The notes beneath the pieces are model-generated. The model ran no database searches and was not told the DNA's origin. It saw nothing but the letters and a program-made list of their open reading frames with translations. This document shows, one piece after another, positions 9,713 to 19,734 of a stretch of DNA of 41,781 nt. Position numbers and translations under genes: made by a program. Source of the stretch: Dicyema japonicum (taxonomy: Eukaryota > Dicyemida > Rhombozoa > Dicyemidae); the NCBI GenBank assembly GCA_011109175.1, contig RDEW01000037.1, positions 212,110 to 253,890 on the forward strand. Reading direction: 5' to 3'. Every line of letters starts with the position of its first letter. The stretch's first letter is position 1.

Positions 9713-10500
9713 TAAATATGAAATACAGTATCTTCAACGTCCGTTTCAAGGATTACTCATGGAAGCAAGCCACACTGCCGATAAGACTCCGAGGGCTTGG
9801 AATTCACAACCCTGTAGACGTTTCTCTCCCTGCTTATATCTTGTCACTAATGGCCTGTAACACCCTTGTCAAAAGGATTCTACACTCACTCCCTGAGTTC
9901 TCTATTGACCAGGACTTCAGTCATGCTCGTGAGGCCTGGAGCATTACTTATCAGCTATCCTTGCCTTCCACGTTCTCTCAGCGGGGCCTTGACGATGCTG
10001 TATGCCGGAATTCTTTAGAAGATTTGTTTTTGGGGGCATTTTCAGATAGCGGTGTCTGGCTTAACGCCGTTCCCAATTGAGTTTTGGGTACCTTTCTAAA
10101 TGATGAATGCGTCCTGATTTGGATCTCATTACGACTGGGATTAAAAGTCTGTGTTCCACATCCGTAGCGGTGTCTGGCTTAACGCCGTTCCCAATTGAGT
10201 TTTGGGTACCTTTCTAAATGATGAATGCGTCCTGATTTGGATCTCATTACGACTGGGATTAAAAGTCTGTGTTCCACATCCGTGCAGGTGCGGAGACCTG
10301 ATCGACTGTTTTGGCCCACACCCTCTCTCCTGCAGGAAGAATGCCGGTAGATTTCCCAAACACATGGCCTTGAAGGAAGTCGTTAGGCGAGCTTTGGACG
10401 CCATCTGACACCCCTCCATGCTCGAACCAGTTGGTCCTTGCAGGTGTGACGGGAAACGACCAGATGGGATGACGATCTTCCACCGACACGTTTGCCACCT
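9713..10500 (+). pseudogene. Family A RLE LINE, RT end through nuclease start
   Basis: This copy shows the part upstream of the nuclease: ATLPIRLRGLGIHNPVDVS, LPAYILSLMACNTLV, then WSITYQLSLPSTFSQRGLDD, GVWLNAVP, GTFLNDECVLIWISLRLGL and a zinc-binding CRCGDLIDCFGPHPLSC followed by RKNAGRFPKH. The C-x-C...H...C spacing fits the CCHC motif that precedes the catalytic core in R2-type nucleases. After a stop, MLEPVGPCRCDGKRPDGMTI appears at about 10420-10485 and then homology ends. An exact 118-bp tandem duplication (10048-10283) breaks the frame between GVWLNAVP and the zinc motif. Confidence 0.85.
10048..10283. repeat. Exact tandem duplication, period 118 bp
   Basis: 10048-10165 and 10166-10283 look identical. 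The duplicated unit lies inside the family A coding sequence (GVWLNAVP to the zinc knuckle) and inserts a stop into it. The identity points to a recent event or an assembly error. Confidence 0.92.
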
Positions 10501-10504
10501 CCAA

Positions 10505-11100
10505 CCTACTCCAGAGTACCCATGGAGCCTGTTCTGCCGCTGAGAGGACCGAGAGTTTGAAGCTGGCAAAGTACATGGTCCTATCCAATGATTTCTTGTT
10601 CGTTGCTGAATTCTTGAGTATTCTAGGGTAGGCATGCTCACGATCATATAATCCATCGACATCAAAAGGATCCAACTATTTTTTCCACCGGGAGACAATT
10701 TCGTTACCTGGAGATAATTTGTCATAAAGTCAAAAAAGGTAAAATTTTGAAAATTTAAAGTCAAAAATTGAAATACTATAATGAGAAGTTGTAACTTAAT
10801 CAATCCTTGAAGGTCAAGATGTAAATATTCGAAAGTTAAGTAGAAAAGAAAGTTGGAAATTTTATTATCATTGACGGAAGGCTTTATTTTAAAGTTGTTG
10901 ATATTTCGAAATTAAGAGATGCATTATTAGTGGTATATTACTGCAATGTTTGCCAGTTCACAGTGCCACTGAAACAATATGACGATTTGAGTCAGACTAC
11001 CTAATGAAAGTTGATTGGATTGATCTAAAAAAGTATAGGTCATTAGGTTATTTTTTAGAATTGAAAATAAAAATGCTCATTTTGCTTGTTTGTTGTCAAT
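10505..11100. other. Stretch without a recognisable gene
   Basis: After family A homology ends near 10490, the minus strand keeps an open frame that reads DPFDVDGLYDREHAYP... and KLSVLSAAEQAPWVLW at about 10675-10520. I do not recognise it. A copy of the dispersed GTCAAAA-rich repeat lies at 10717-10790. The rest is AT-rich. Confidence 0.4.
10717..10790 (+). repeat. Dispersed GTCAAAA-rich repeat, copy 1
   Basis: Sequence of the form TTTGTCATAAAGTCAAAAA...GAAAATTTAAAGTCAAAAA. It is shared, in the same orientation, with 27200-27262 and 28203-28268. It has no coding potential. It could be the end of a small non-autonomous element. Confidence 0.6.
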
Positions 11101-11105
11101 TTTAG

Positions 11106-11321
11106 ACGTCTATTCAAAATATTGATTTCCGAGAAACCAAGAAAATAAAAGTGGAATCGAGGTGCCCAACAAATTATAGAAATTTTCTTGAGCCTTGTAG
11201 ATTACTACAATCCGATAACGACACAGAGTTAAAGAACGGTCATATCAGAAAATTGTGTGAAGATTACATAACTACTCAAATCCATGTAAGATGGCTTCGG
11301 ATGACAAGAAAGAGTAGATAA
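11106..11321 (+). pseudogene. Integrase-like (rve) core relic
   Basis: A 71-codon open stretch without a start contains RLLQSDNDTELKNGHIRKLC followed by EDYITTQIH. This resembles the second Asp and following region of the retroviral-type integrase fold (xLQSDNGxEFxN...LCxxxGIxxIHG) used by LTR retrotransposons, Ginger-like elements and domesticated genes such as KRBA2. The usual GRPxxPQSQGxxER with the catalytic Glu is not seen downstream, and the first Asp is missing. It is a short isolated relic. Confidence 0.55.
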
Positions 11322-13886
11322 AGCATACTTGAGAGGCTGTATTTTTATAGAATCAAACCCCTCAAATTGCTGCTTTTATGTAGGTGTTTGTCAGTTTCAG
11401 AAATATCGAGGGATTCCGGGGTTCAATACTATCGTGAAAAATAATATTGAAGTAAAGACAACCCCGAAATATTTAGTAAAGGTTTTTTGTCTTTAATTTT
11501 ACAAAAGATGATTTCAATTTTAATTTTCCGACGGTTGATCTGAATACTCCTTATTATAAAAGAATGAATAGAAAGAGAGGAGTGCATCGATCAAAATATG
11601 AATTAAACATTAGAGATATTCAATTTATGATTACTTAATAGGTTCGTATTCAGAGAGATATGGGAATAATCCTTCTCTGGCCTACAAAGGTTTGAACATC
11701 CCTACAAAATCCTGTCACTGTCATAGCGAAATTGTCCGACAACTTTGTCAACGTTCAAAATAGTGAAGGTTCAGTGACGAGAGTTCATTCCAGACGGCTT
11801 ACAAAATAGTTAAATATGATTAGTTTTTATCTCTGCAAAAAATTGATTAATGATTGACATTGATGACAGCTGTCAAAGTATCACACTCGGCTCACAATAT
11901 AAGCATCCGCATACACCTTCCACCTTTTACCCCAATGACTACATGTTTCAAACTTTAAGTTTGGTTAGAATCCATAACCACGATTCACCATTATTCTTCG
12001 CGAAATTACCAATTTTCAGTGTTTAAAAGCCCTCAACTTGAGTTTTAGATCACCGCAGAACGGTTTACCCGGTTTTTCTGACGGAATCTACCAATACTGA
12101 TATTTTGACTAAACATTGTAGCCTTTATTTGCTATGGGGTACCACAATCCAACGAGTTCTCCATTTCGTCCCTTATTTTTGAGGAAAACATCTTTCTGAT
12201 AATCCCACCTGACTATTTTTTTCCTTGATTTTACCTATGCTGTTTTATACAACAACCTCTGCCGTTGTTTTTCCGGAGTTCCCATTTTCTAGACGGAACC
12301 CCAAAATTTCAAAAACTTGTTATTGTAAAGATCAGTTTGGTAGCTGGAGTAATAAGTTTATTTATTTTGCTAAGTATGATAACATTTTGGAACGCATCAC
12401 CAGGAGTGGTACACATCTGTAGTCAATGCTTGAACAAAAAAAACGGTGGTTGTCTCCTTATGAAGTGGATGTTTATCTTTCTAGGTGAATTAGGTACCCT
12501 TTGGGCTTTAACAGAACTTACAGAGCTAGTGAACCGTTAAATGTCTCCTTAAATCTCTTATGCCTTTCTTTTATCATGGTAATGATAGGACTATTGAGAA
12601 ATGACTTAGTCTGAGGACTAACTTTATTTTATTTAGTGTAACCTATTCTGAAAAATTATTCTTGAAGTTCTTTCAATTTTAGGTCGAACGAGATCCACTT
12701 CTTTAATTTCGAGTTTTCGATGTTTCCTGAGTCTGTCGACTCAACACGCTCAAAAAATTACAAGGGTTTCCCTCCATAATGAAATTAAGTAGATATTTCA
12801 TGCAATAGAGGTTCAACCTTTGAAACGTCATGTGATTAACCTCTAATTGGTGGAATTTGGACATTTCACTAATAAAATAGCAAACAGAATCACACTTTTC
12901 CTGTTGATCAAATGATGGATCAAAGAATAACCTTTGACCAATAATTGCAATTAGGTTGGAAAATATAACCTTACATATTCATTTTAGTAAAGTTTCAACC
13001 AGATCATAAAATTTTAAAAGATCCGTGGTAATCTGGTTTATAGATTAAAGTTCATACAACACTTCATTAATAATTAAATTCTACAGTCGAGTCTATAACA
13101 ATTATGTTCTGACCTAAATTTGCTAAAATGGAATAATGTCTTAATGCACTGAAGTAAATGATCCTTTACACCTAATGAGACAGGTAGACTATATAACATT
13201 ACTCTATTATAACGAGAGAAAAAAAGGAAGAAAAAAAAGAAGAGAAGCCTTCGACAAAGTAGCCAGTGTGGGGAATGAGCCCACGGAGATTTGTTAATAA
13301 CATGACACCATGGTCTGTCCTCAATGCGAAATTAATAATTTTCATTACTGTGTTTATTTTTTATAAATGAAATTAACAAAAGATCACACATAGAGCACGT
13401 GCTTACTTTAAAAATAATTTACGCCCAACTTAAAACATGTGAAGCCAATAAGGACAAATTAACAATAAAACTAAACGATCTTGATGCTCCTCTAGCTAAA
13501 CGCATATTATTATAAAGTTGCCAATTTCAATAACAACAACGTCCACTCTAAAAAGATTTATAGAGTTGTACGTTTCGATATGAGCTTAAGTTTGACAGAC
13601 AATTTTATTGATTAAAAATTATGTGGAATGTAATTTATGTTGATTGATTATTAAAAGTTGCCAAAAACCATTCCCACTAAAGTTTAATAAGATAACTAGA
13701 ATATTCGAGAGATTAGATAATCATTAGTTCAAGAATTTATTAAAATGTAATTAAAATTATGTACTAGTTAATTATTCTGTATTATTAAAAATTAATATTA
13801 AATCTTAATATAATTTTAACAGATTATTGCACGTTCATACGCTATCCGAATGGTTTATAAATTGATAATGCCGATAAATATTTGAT
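11322..13886. other. AT-rich intergenic stretch
   Basis: No complete gene is recognisable apart from the ORF at 12265-12540. Around 11370-11480 the plus strand has two intron-sized GT...AG segments flanking the open KYRGIPGFNTIVKNNIEVK, but the phases do not join cleanly, so I do not call exons. The segment 13200-13886 is the upstream flank of the Rab-like gene. Confidence 0.4.
12265..12540 (+). CDS. Hypothetical small membrane protein or exon
   Basis: A 91-codon frame has a hydrophobic segment of about 20 residues (KISLVAGVISLFILLSMITF), a short cysteine pair (HICSQCLNKKNGGC) and a second hydrophobic stretch (KWMFIFLGELGTLWAL), ending ELVNR-stop. I recognise no family. An acceptor-like ...TTTTCTAG sits at 12280-12293, so this could be the last exon of a spliced gene rather than a whole ORF. 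No matching upstream exon was found. It could also be chance. Confidence 0.3.
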   Translation: MFFRSSHFLDGTPKFQKLVIVKISLVAGVISLFILLSMITFWNASPGVVHICSQCLNKKNGGCLLMKWMFIFLGELGTLWALTELTELVNR

Positions 13887-16800
13887 ATGAGTGGTGGTTG
13901 ATTCTGTTGGCTTATATTATAGATAGCGAGGACTTATTCGGAGATGAAATTGGAGAATACACAGGTTTTAATAATTAATGGAAATAGAAATTAACATAAC
14001 CAATAATAAAATGACTAATTATCAGGAATCTGAGAATATTGAGCAAAAGGGTAATGGAGATGATTTAAAAAAGGTATTTATAGCCACGAAATTACAACAC
14101 AAGAACAAGATATTCATGATGAATCATTCGGTAAATAATTATATTTAAAAGTAGAACAACAAAATGATATCATAGAATATTTACAAAACAAGGAACCAGA
14201 GATAACTGTATTTGAAGAAACTAATGTATGTGGAGAATATTTACAATACAAGGAACCTGAGGTGACTGTATTAGAAGAAACTAATGTATGTGGAGAATAT
14301 TCACAATATTTGATCTTTGAAAGTGAGAGTGGAGGTAATTTAATTACTTATTAAAAGATTTTGTTGACCATCATGAAGAAAATATGCAAGGAATGTTAGA
14401 TATGAAAAGTTAGTCAATAATATTCTAATAGATTTAGCTGATTGTCTCACAGATAATATAGAACCTAGTGAACTAATTAATATTGATGACTTGGGTGATG
14501 GAGATGGTCAAAGTTGTGAAGTTGAGGAGACCGTTAAAACAGATATAGGAGGTTTTACGGATTTAACTTAATATTAGATGAGATTCAGGGTGATCAGTCA
14601 ACACAATTATGTAGGCTTTTAAATTTAAGTGAAGTTTTGGAAGGCAAAGAAACAGAATTAACTGATAACCTATCTAATAAGGGATCAGACGAAAATGAGA
14701 TTACATCTCACTTTGGAGACAAGACTGAGGGTATTCATAATACGTGATTACAGATTGTGGAGAAAGTCAAGAGTCAACTAATATATTGTATGATAAAGAT
14801 GTTGAGGAATGTAGTATTTCTAATCGATATTCATCAGAAGTGGAGACTCAATCCGATCATTCGAGTAAATTTAATAAATTTTTTTAAGAAAATGACGATA
14901 AAGATACGATTTTACCAGAAACGGGAAATATTCCTTCCCAAGAACCAGAAAAGCAGGGGGAGGAAGTAATACTAGAAAGTTTTAGTGCGGCCACTGAAGA
15001 ATCTAAAATTGAAAAGTCAACTGGAGAGTGTTATTTGGTTTGTTTATTAAAAGACGAGGTTCAATGTCAAGATGTTATTCAAGAAAAGTCTTTCCAAAGT
15101 TGTGATCAATATATTTTGTAGATCTTTTAGAAAATGAGAATAATCTCGTGGATTCTGGTAACTCTAGTATATTAAAATAGTCCACAAAGATGACTCTGAA
15201 ATAAATTCATTAAAATTGCCACCAGAATGTGAATCAAACAATAATCCAGGTATTTTAAATTATAAATAATTTGACGAATTGGAAGAAATTATTGAATTAT
15301 CAGAAAAGAAAACGGAACATGTCCAACTTTGCGACCAATATGATTTTATTCAAGTTGGAGAGTGTCCAGAGGGAGAAACCGAATTTGTTACTGGTAATCT
15401 TTATAACTTAAGAAACTGAATCCCAACCAAATTATGAAAATATGCAAGAATGTGTTAACATTGAAAGTGTTCAGCTTGATATGGTGGTCCCAGGTTTTTA
15501 TTATTTTAATTGGATGTAGCGAAGGACGTACAAGTTAGAATAACAACCGATAACCAAGTGAACCTAGAAGAGTTATCTGAGAATTTGGTAGAACAAGATG
15601 GTCGTCTTCGGTTTAAACTTTAGATAAACCGAAAATCATAGTGGATGACGAATCCTGCCAAAGTGGAGAACGTAATCAATATTTTTAATGATAGAACCCC
15701 TTCCTAAACTCGAATCTTCTTATCTTGAGGTGAATGTCGAACAGGAAGACAATATCTCTGGTTTTGGGCAATTTTAACTGGATCTAGATTCTGTTCACGA
15801 GCCAATAAATCTCGAAGTAATCGTAAATGTAGAATCAAAACAATCTACTGAAATCTTGGAATTTGGTAAAGCAACGGAAGTTTCCGGTATTTACGATTAA
15901 AATATTTGAGGCGAAGGAGTACAAAGTCACTCAGATCCTCAGGTTTGTGTAAGCAAGGATACGTTCGGTAGTAAATTTGGTGATCCGCTAGTAATCTACG
16001 AGGAAAAGGGGAAATTTGGTATTCTATTTATTGTATAGTACAGATATTGCTGAATTCACGGAAAGCTCATTTTCTGAACAAAATAAAATTGAAAATTTCC
16101 AAAGTTTTAATTATTTATAACTATTAGGTGTTATAATGGAATACAACAAAGTCATGGGGTTAGAAAGTTCTCCTGATTTAAGGGAGTCATTGGAAAATAT
16201 TGGTTTTTTGTGGAATAAGAATCCATAGTTGAACGTCCAGAAATAAGTACTGAAGAAGCCGTCGTTGATGGATTGCATAAATTTGATGAAAGTCAGCAAA
16301 GTTTTTATTTTATTTAAAGAATCGGAAATAAACCAAGAACCTGCAGATGAGAAAGGTAACTGTTCCTTAATTTGTAGAACCTCCCACTGAAACTCTAAAA
16401 GAATATCAAGTCCTTTTAGAACCCCAGTTAGAAGCAAAAACTGAAATGCATTATTTCGAAGGGATTCCTGAGACCAATATTTCAGAGATAAATATTGAAA
16501 CATCTCATGATCTCACCTGGAACAGTGATAGTTCTTCGTCCGGAGTTATCGATCCTTTAATTATGCAAGGTATTTTTGTATGAAACCTTTTTAGAGACGA
16601 TCTGTGGTGTCTCGGGAGAACTTCAAACTGGTTTGATTTAATTTTACTTTATTAGCTCGAAATGTGACCTTAGATTTCAATAAAGTTAGAAAATATTTAT
16701 TTTTAGCTTTCTTCATGTCGTTTGTTGATTGTGGGAACTAATAATTGTGGCAAGTCGTCCCTTATCACGGATATGGCAGAATTTCCCGAATCTATGGAAA

Positions 16801-17383
16801 ATTTCAAGGTGATTAGTCTAAATATTTTGAGTATGACTACGTCCCCTGTTCCTTCAAAGATTTCACGTTAGGGAAGATCAAATTTAGTGCAATAGAAATA
16901 CCAAGTTGTGGGTTAAATAATTTAGGTGATCAAAACTGTTATATTTCTAACTCATCCCTTTATAAAAATGCTGACGGGTATATAATATGTACGGACTCAA
17001 TTACATCAGGATCTATGGAGATTGTTCATAAATTGAAGGAGGCTGTGGATGATAGATTATATAATGAGGATTCTTCCCCTAAGATAAGTCTTTTGATCAT
17101 CACTAAAGTTGGGGTTGTATTTTATGTTTTAGTGTGATCAAATGAATATAAATTTCCCACAAAGTAAAGAGTTGGATGATTTTTGTGACCGAGAGGGGAT
17201 AACATGCGGATGGATTCACACCTCCGTTAAAAGTGGACACAATGTGAAGAATGCCTTCTATCGAATCATTTCTGAGGTATCCTTATGTTTAGTTTTCAGT
17301 TGTTACAGACAAATGTCCTCGGTCGAGAATTCGCTGAAAGTATTATCTCAGAAAATTTACCAACGAAGGGAAAATGTTGTTAA
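13887..17383 (+). CDS. Rab32/38/29-like GTPase with long acidic N-terminal extension
   Basis: I rebuilt 31 exons; the CDS is 926 codons with the stop and the frame closes exactly. Introns: 13894-13922, 13965-13987, 14051-14073, 14131-14151, 14335-14357, 14409-14431, 14552-14577, 14731-14753, 14865-14888, 15030-15053, 15099-15130, 15158-15180, 15250-15273, 15394-15412, 15494-15519, 15601-15623, 15672-15694, 15761-15787, 15887-15910, 16019-16043, 16104-16127, 16203-16228, 16301-16319, 16356-16377, 16570-16594, 16631-16655, 16685-16706, 16809-16831, 17108-17132, 17277-17299. Residues 1-725 are acidic, probably disordered, with an internal repeat (NVCGEYLQYKEPEVTVLEET). From about 728 follows a small GTPase: P-loop GTNNCGKS (734-741), G3 reads PSCG instead of DxxG, G4 TKCDQ, and GWIHTSVKSGHNV, which matches the GWxETSxK signature of the Rab32 group. 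The protein ends KGKCC-stop, a Rab-type double geranylgeranylation motif. The role is probably membrane traffic; the altered G3 suggests unusual nucleotide handling. Start: ATGAGTG at 13887. A donor at 13891 is also possible. Confidence 0.85.
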
Positions 17384-17578
17384 GTTTCATTACTTTATTC
17401 AGTTATTTCATTTATTCACTAACAAAATATATTATTATGAATAATTACTGAACACAATTTTTATTAAAGTTTCACCTTCTGTGGAGGGGTTGCTCAGTTT
17501 ACTTTGGTCATCCCAGCATATATAGTCAATATAAATGGACTTTTGTAATATAAGTCCATACTCATTTGTGATCTAAAT

Positions 17579-18262
17579 AATATTTATACCAATGAAAATC
17601 ATTCAACACAGACGCGGGAGCGTTTTGACAATTGACCCAAAAAAATTAACAACGCAGGTAGTCTCGCAGGCTATCAAGAATGCCCTGGAATGGTTGGCCA
17701 TATTTGGCGGAGCTCTACAGTGGCAGATTCAGTATTGTAATATGAGCTCAAGAAAACAACTGTAGACAATGAGGGTCAGAGGAGTATGGCCATATTTGGC
17801 GGAGCTCTACAGTGGCAGATTCAGTATTGTAATATGAGCTCAAGAAAACAACTGTAGACAATGAGGGTCAGAGGAGTAGAACTGGTCTAAAAGGGCGGGA
17901 ACCAGATGTCCTCAGCTGTCAAAGAGAGCACCAGAGCTGTTTTGGAGCTCAAGTATGTTTATGAGGTCTTTGCCAGAATCTCACTGCAGCGACAGATGTC
18001 CTCCTGAGGACCACATAGTTACCTTCAAGATCCCGTATAATATGTTAAAGGAGTATTGTTAACCTGCAACAATAAGTAAGTGGTTTATGTGGTGGAGACT
18101 AAGCCAATAGGATCATCGGGTGACATCTCCCTAATGCTGTGTGCAGCACAGATCATCTATCAACCGATAACCTGCATGCCAACCCTGTATAAACTGATGA
18201 CAATTGGTGGTTAATTAGTTCATGAGCTATGTAGAGGCCAATAGGATTTTCTCTGGGAATCA
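17579..18262 (+). pseudogene. Family B RLE LINE, 5' part of RT
   Basis: At 18157-18262 the plus strand encodes PITCMPTLYKLM and, one frame on, SYVEANRIFSGNQL. This is the same block as DYRPITCMPTLYKL...SFVEANGFLSENQL in the family B copy at 66-948. Upstream sequence from about 17630 (VSQAIKNALEWLAIFGGALQ) fits a degenerate N-terminal/linker part, with a 92-bp duplication inside it. Homology ends where the minus-strand LINE at 18220 begins. Confidence 0.6.
17695..17878. repeat. Exact tandem duplication, period 92 bp
   Basis: 17695-17786 and 17787-17878 appear identical (starting TGGCCATATTTGGCGG). It lies in degenerate family B sequence. Confidence 0.93.
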
Positions 18263-19734
18263 GTTAAAATTCTCATTTTCCTTAGAGCACAAGTTACTAT
18301 ATTCTCAACATGTCGGATAAAGGTGAGTCCCTGATCAAAGATGACTCCCAGAATCTTCGGTGTTTTGTTAATAGGAATAGCCTCGTTCTTTATAAAGATT
18401 TTTGGTTCGATACAGAGCTGTCTTTTGTAAGTAGTAAACAGCGTGACAGAGGACTTTATTGCTGATGCGTCGAGTTTCCGTTTCGAGAGCCATAGTTCCA
18501 GCTTGTCAAGCATTTGTTGAGCGGACTGAGTTTCTGATTGAATGCTTCTTTCCTTGGAAGCAAGAATGATATCGTCAGCATAGTAAAGGATTAGACAGTT
18601 TTCACTACAGGTTTGTGGCATGACGTTTATGTAGAGATTGAAAAAAAGCTGGCGATAGTGGGGATCCTTGAGGGACTCCATTTGATATGAGACGGGATTT
18701 TGACTTTATTGCAAATCACTTGTCACGTCTCCCCACTAAAGAAATGGCAATCCATAGTTTTATGTTTGTGTGGATGCATGTATCGTAAATTTTATCAATA
18801 AAAAGTTTTCTCGAGACTGTGTAGAAAGCCTTTGTTATATCAACAGAGAACAAGACTGTTCGTTGGTGTGGTTTAGTGGAATTGAATCCCTCCGCAATGA
18901 ACTGGCACATGGACGTTAGGTATGTTGCTGTGGAGTGTTTAGCCCGGAATCCATGTTGGAAAGGAAAGAGCGGAATGTAGTTCATAATCCGGAATAATGT
19001 TCATATTTATTGATATTGTGAATATGTCATCAATTAAATCTAAAGCAAAAGGTCCTAGATGATTTAGTTCCGCTGTAGAAATATTATCTGGACCTCGGGC
19101 TTTGGAGTTTCGGGCCTTTGATATTGCCCACTGGACGTCCTTTGCCGTAAATATGGTCAACACGTATGATCCTTTCGGTTTTATTCTGTTTAAGAGTACT
19201 TGGTGTTCTTTGGAGTGGTTTTTATGTGCTATGGAAGCATAGCATTTCATTAAGGTTTTTGGTTGTAATGATTTCCCATTTTGCGGTTCATCAAAAGACC
19301 TTTTGATAGACTTGATTCTGTTCCAGACCTTGTGTACTGACGGATTTTCTGTTATGGCTTTTGATAGTTCTGTCCAGCGTTTCTCGTTTTTTTACTAATA
19401 AATTTGTTAATATCCTTGTTTAGTGTACGAATTCTTATTATATCCTCCTTCGACGGTATGTTCTTTTTCTTTAAATAGTTTCTTTCTTTGACTAAATGTT
19501 TGGCTGTTTAATTGAATCGCCTGTTTGTCGGTTGTCTTCCCATTGAAATATATAATTTTCTAGCTTCTTGAATGAACGAAGAGAACTGCTTTATGATGTT
19601 GTTTAGTGATGAGGCAGCATGTAATTTTGATAACTTAATCCGCATGTCAATATAGCTCGCAAATCTTGGCCAGTCAGCAAGGTTATAATTTATCAAAGTA
19701 GTGAGTGACCTTCGATAATTTGATCTTGTTTTTA
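18220..19734 (-). pseudogene. APE-type LINE RT fragment (jockey-like)
   Basis: Read on the minus strand from 19734: SNYRRSLTTLINYNLADWP, then ...SKARNSKARGPDNISTAEL, FPFQHGFRAKHSTATYLTS, motif A LFSVDITKAFYTVSRK, motif C LILYYADDIILAS and INKTPKILGVIFDQGLTF, the usual order for a jockey/CR1-type ORF2. Frames are broken in at least three places, and motif A has the odd AFYTV. The pogo element 19735-21616 is inserted at its upper end. Confidence 0.85.

Noticed and set aside
10141-10803. 220-codon minus-strand ORF spanning a duplication
   Set aside because: It overlaps the plus-strand family A zinc motif, has no recognisable domain, and part of its length comes from the 118-bp duplication.
13887-17383. 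Reading the Rab-like region as many small ORFs or a pseudogene
   Set aside because: With 30 short introns removed the frame closes exactly, and the result ends in a complete Rab-type GTPase with a Cys-Cys tail.
1-17878. Direct repeats suggestive of CRISPR or satellite arrays
   Set aside because: Each site has only two copies, units differ between sites, there are no regular spacers, and the setting is eukaryotic.
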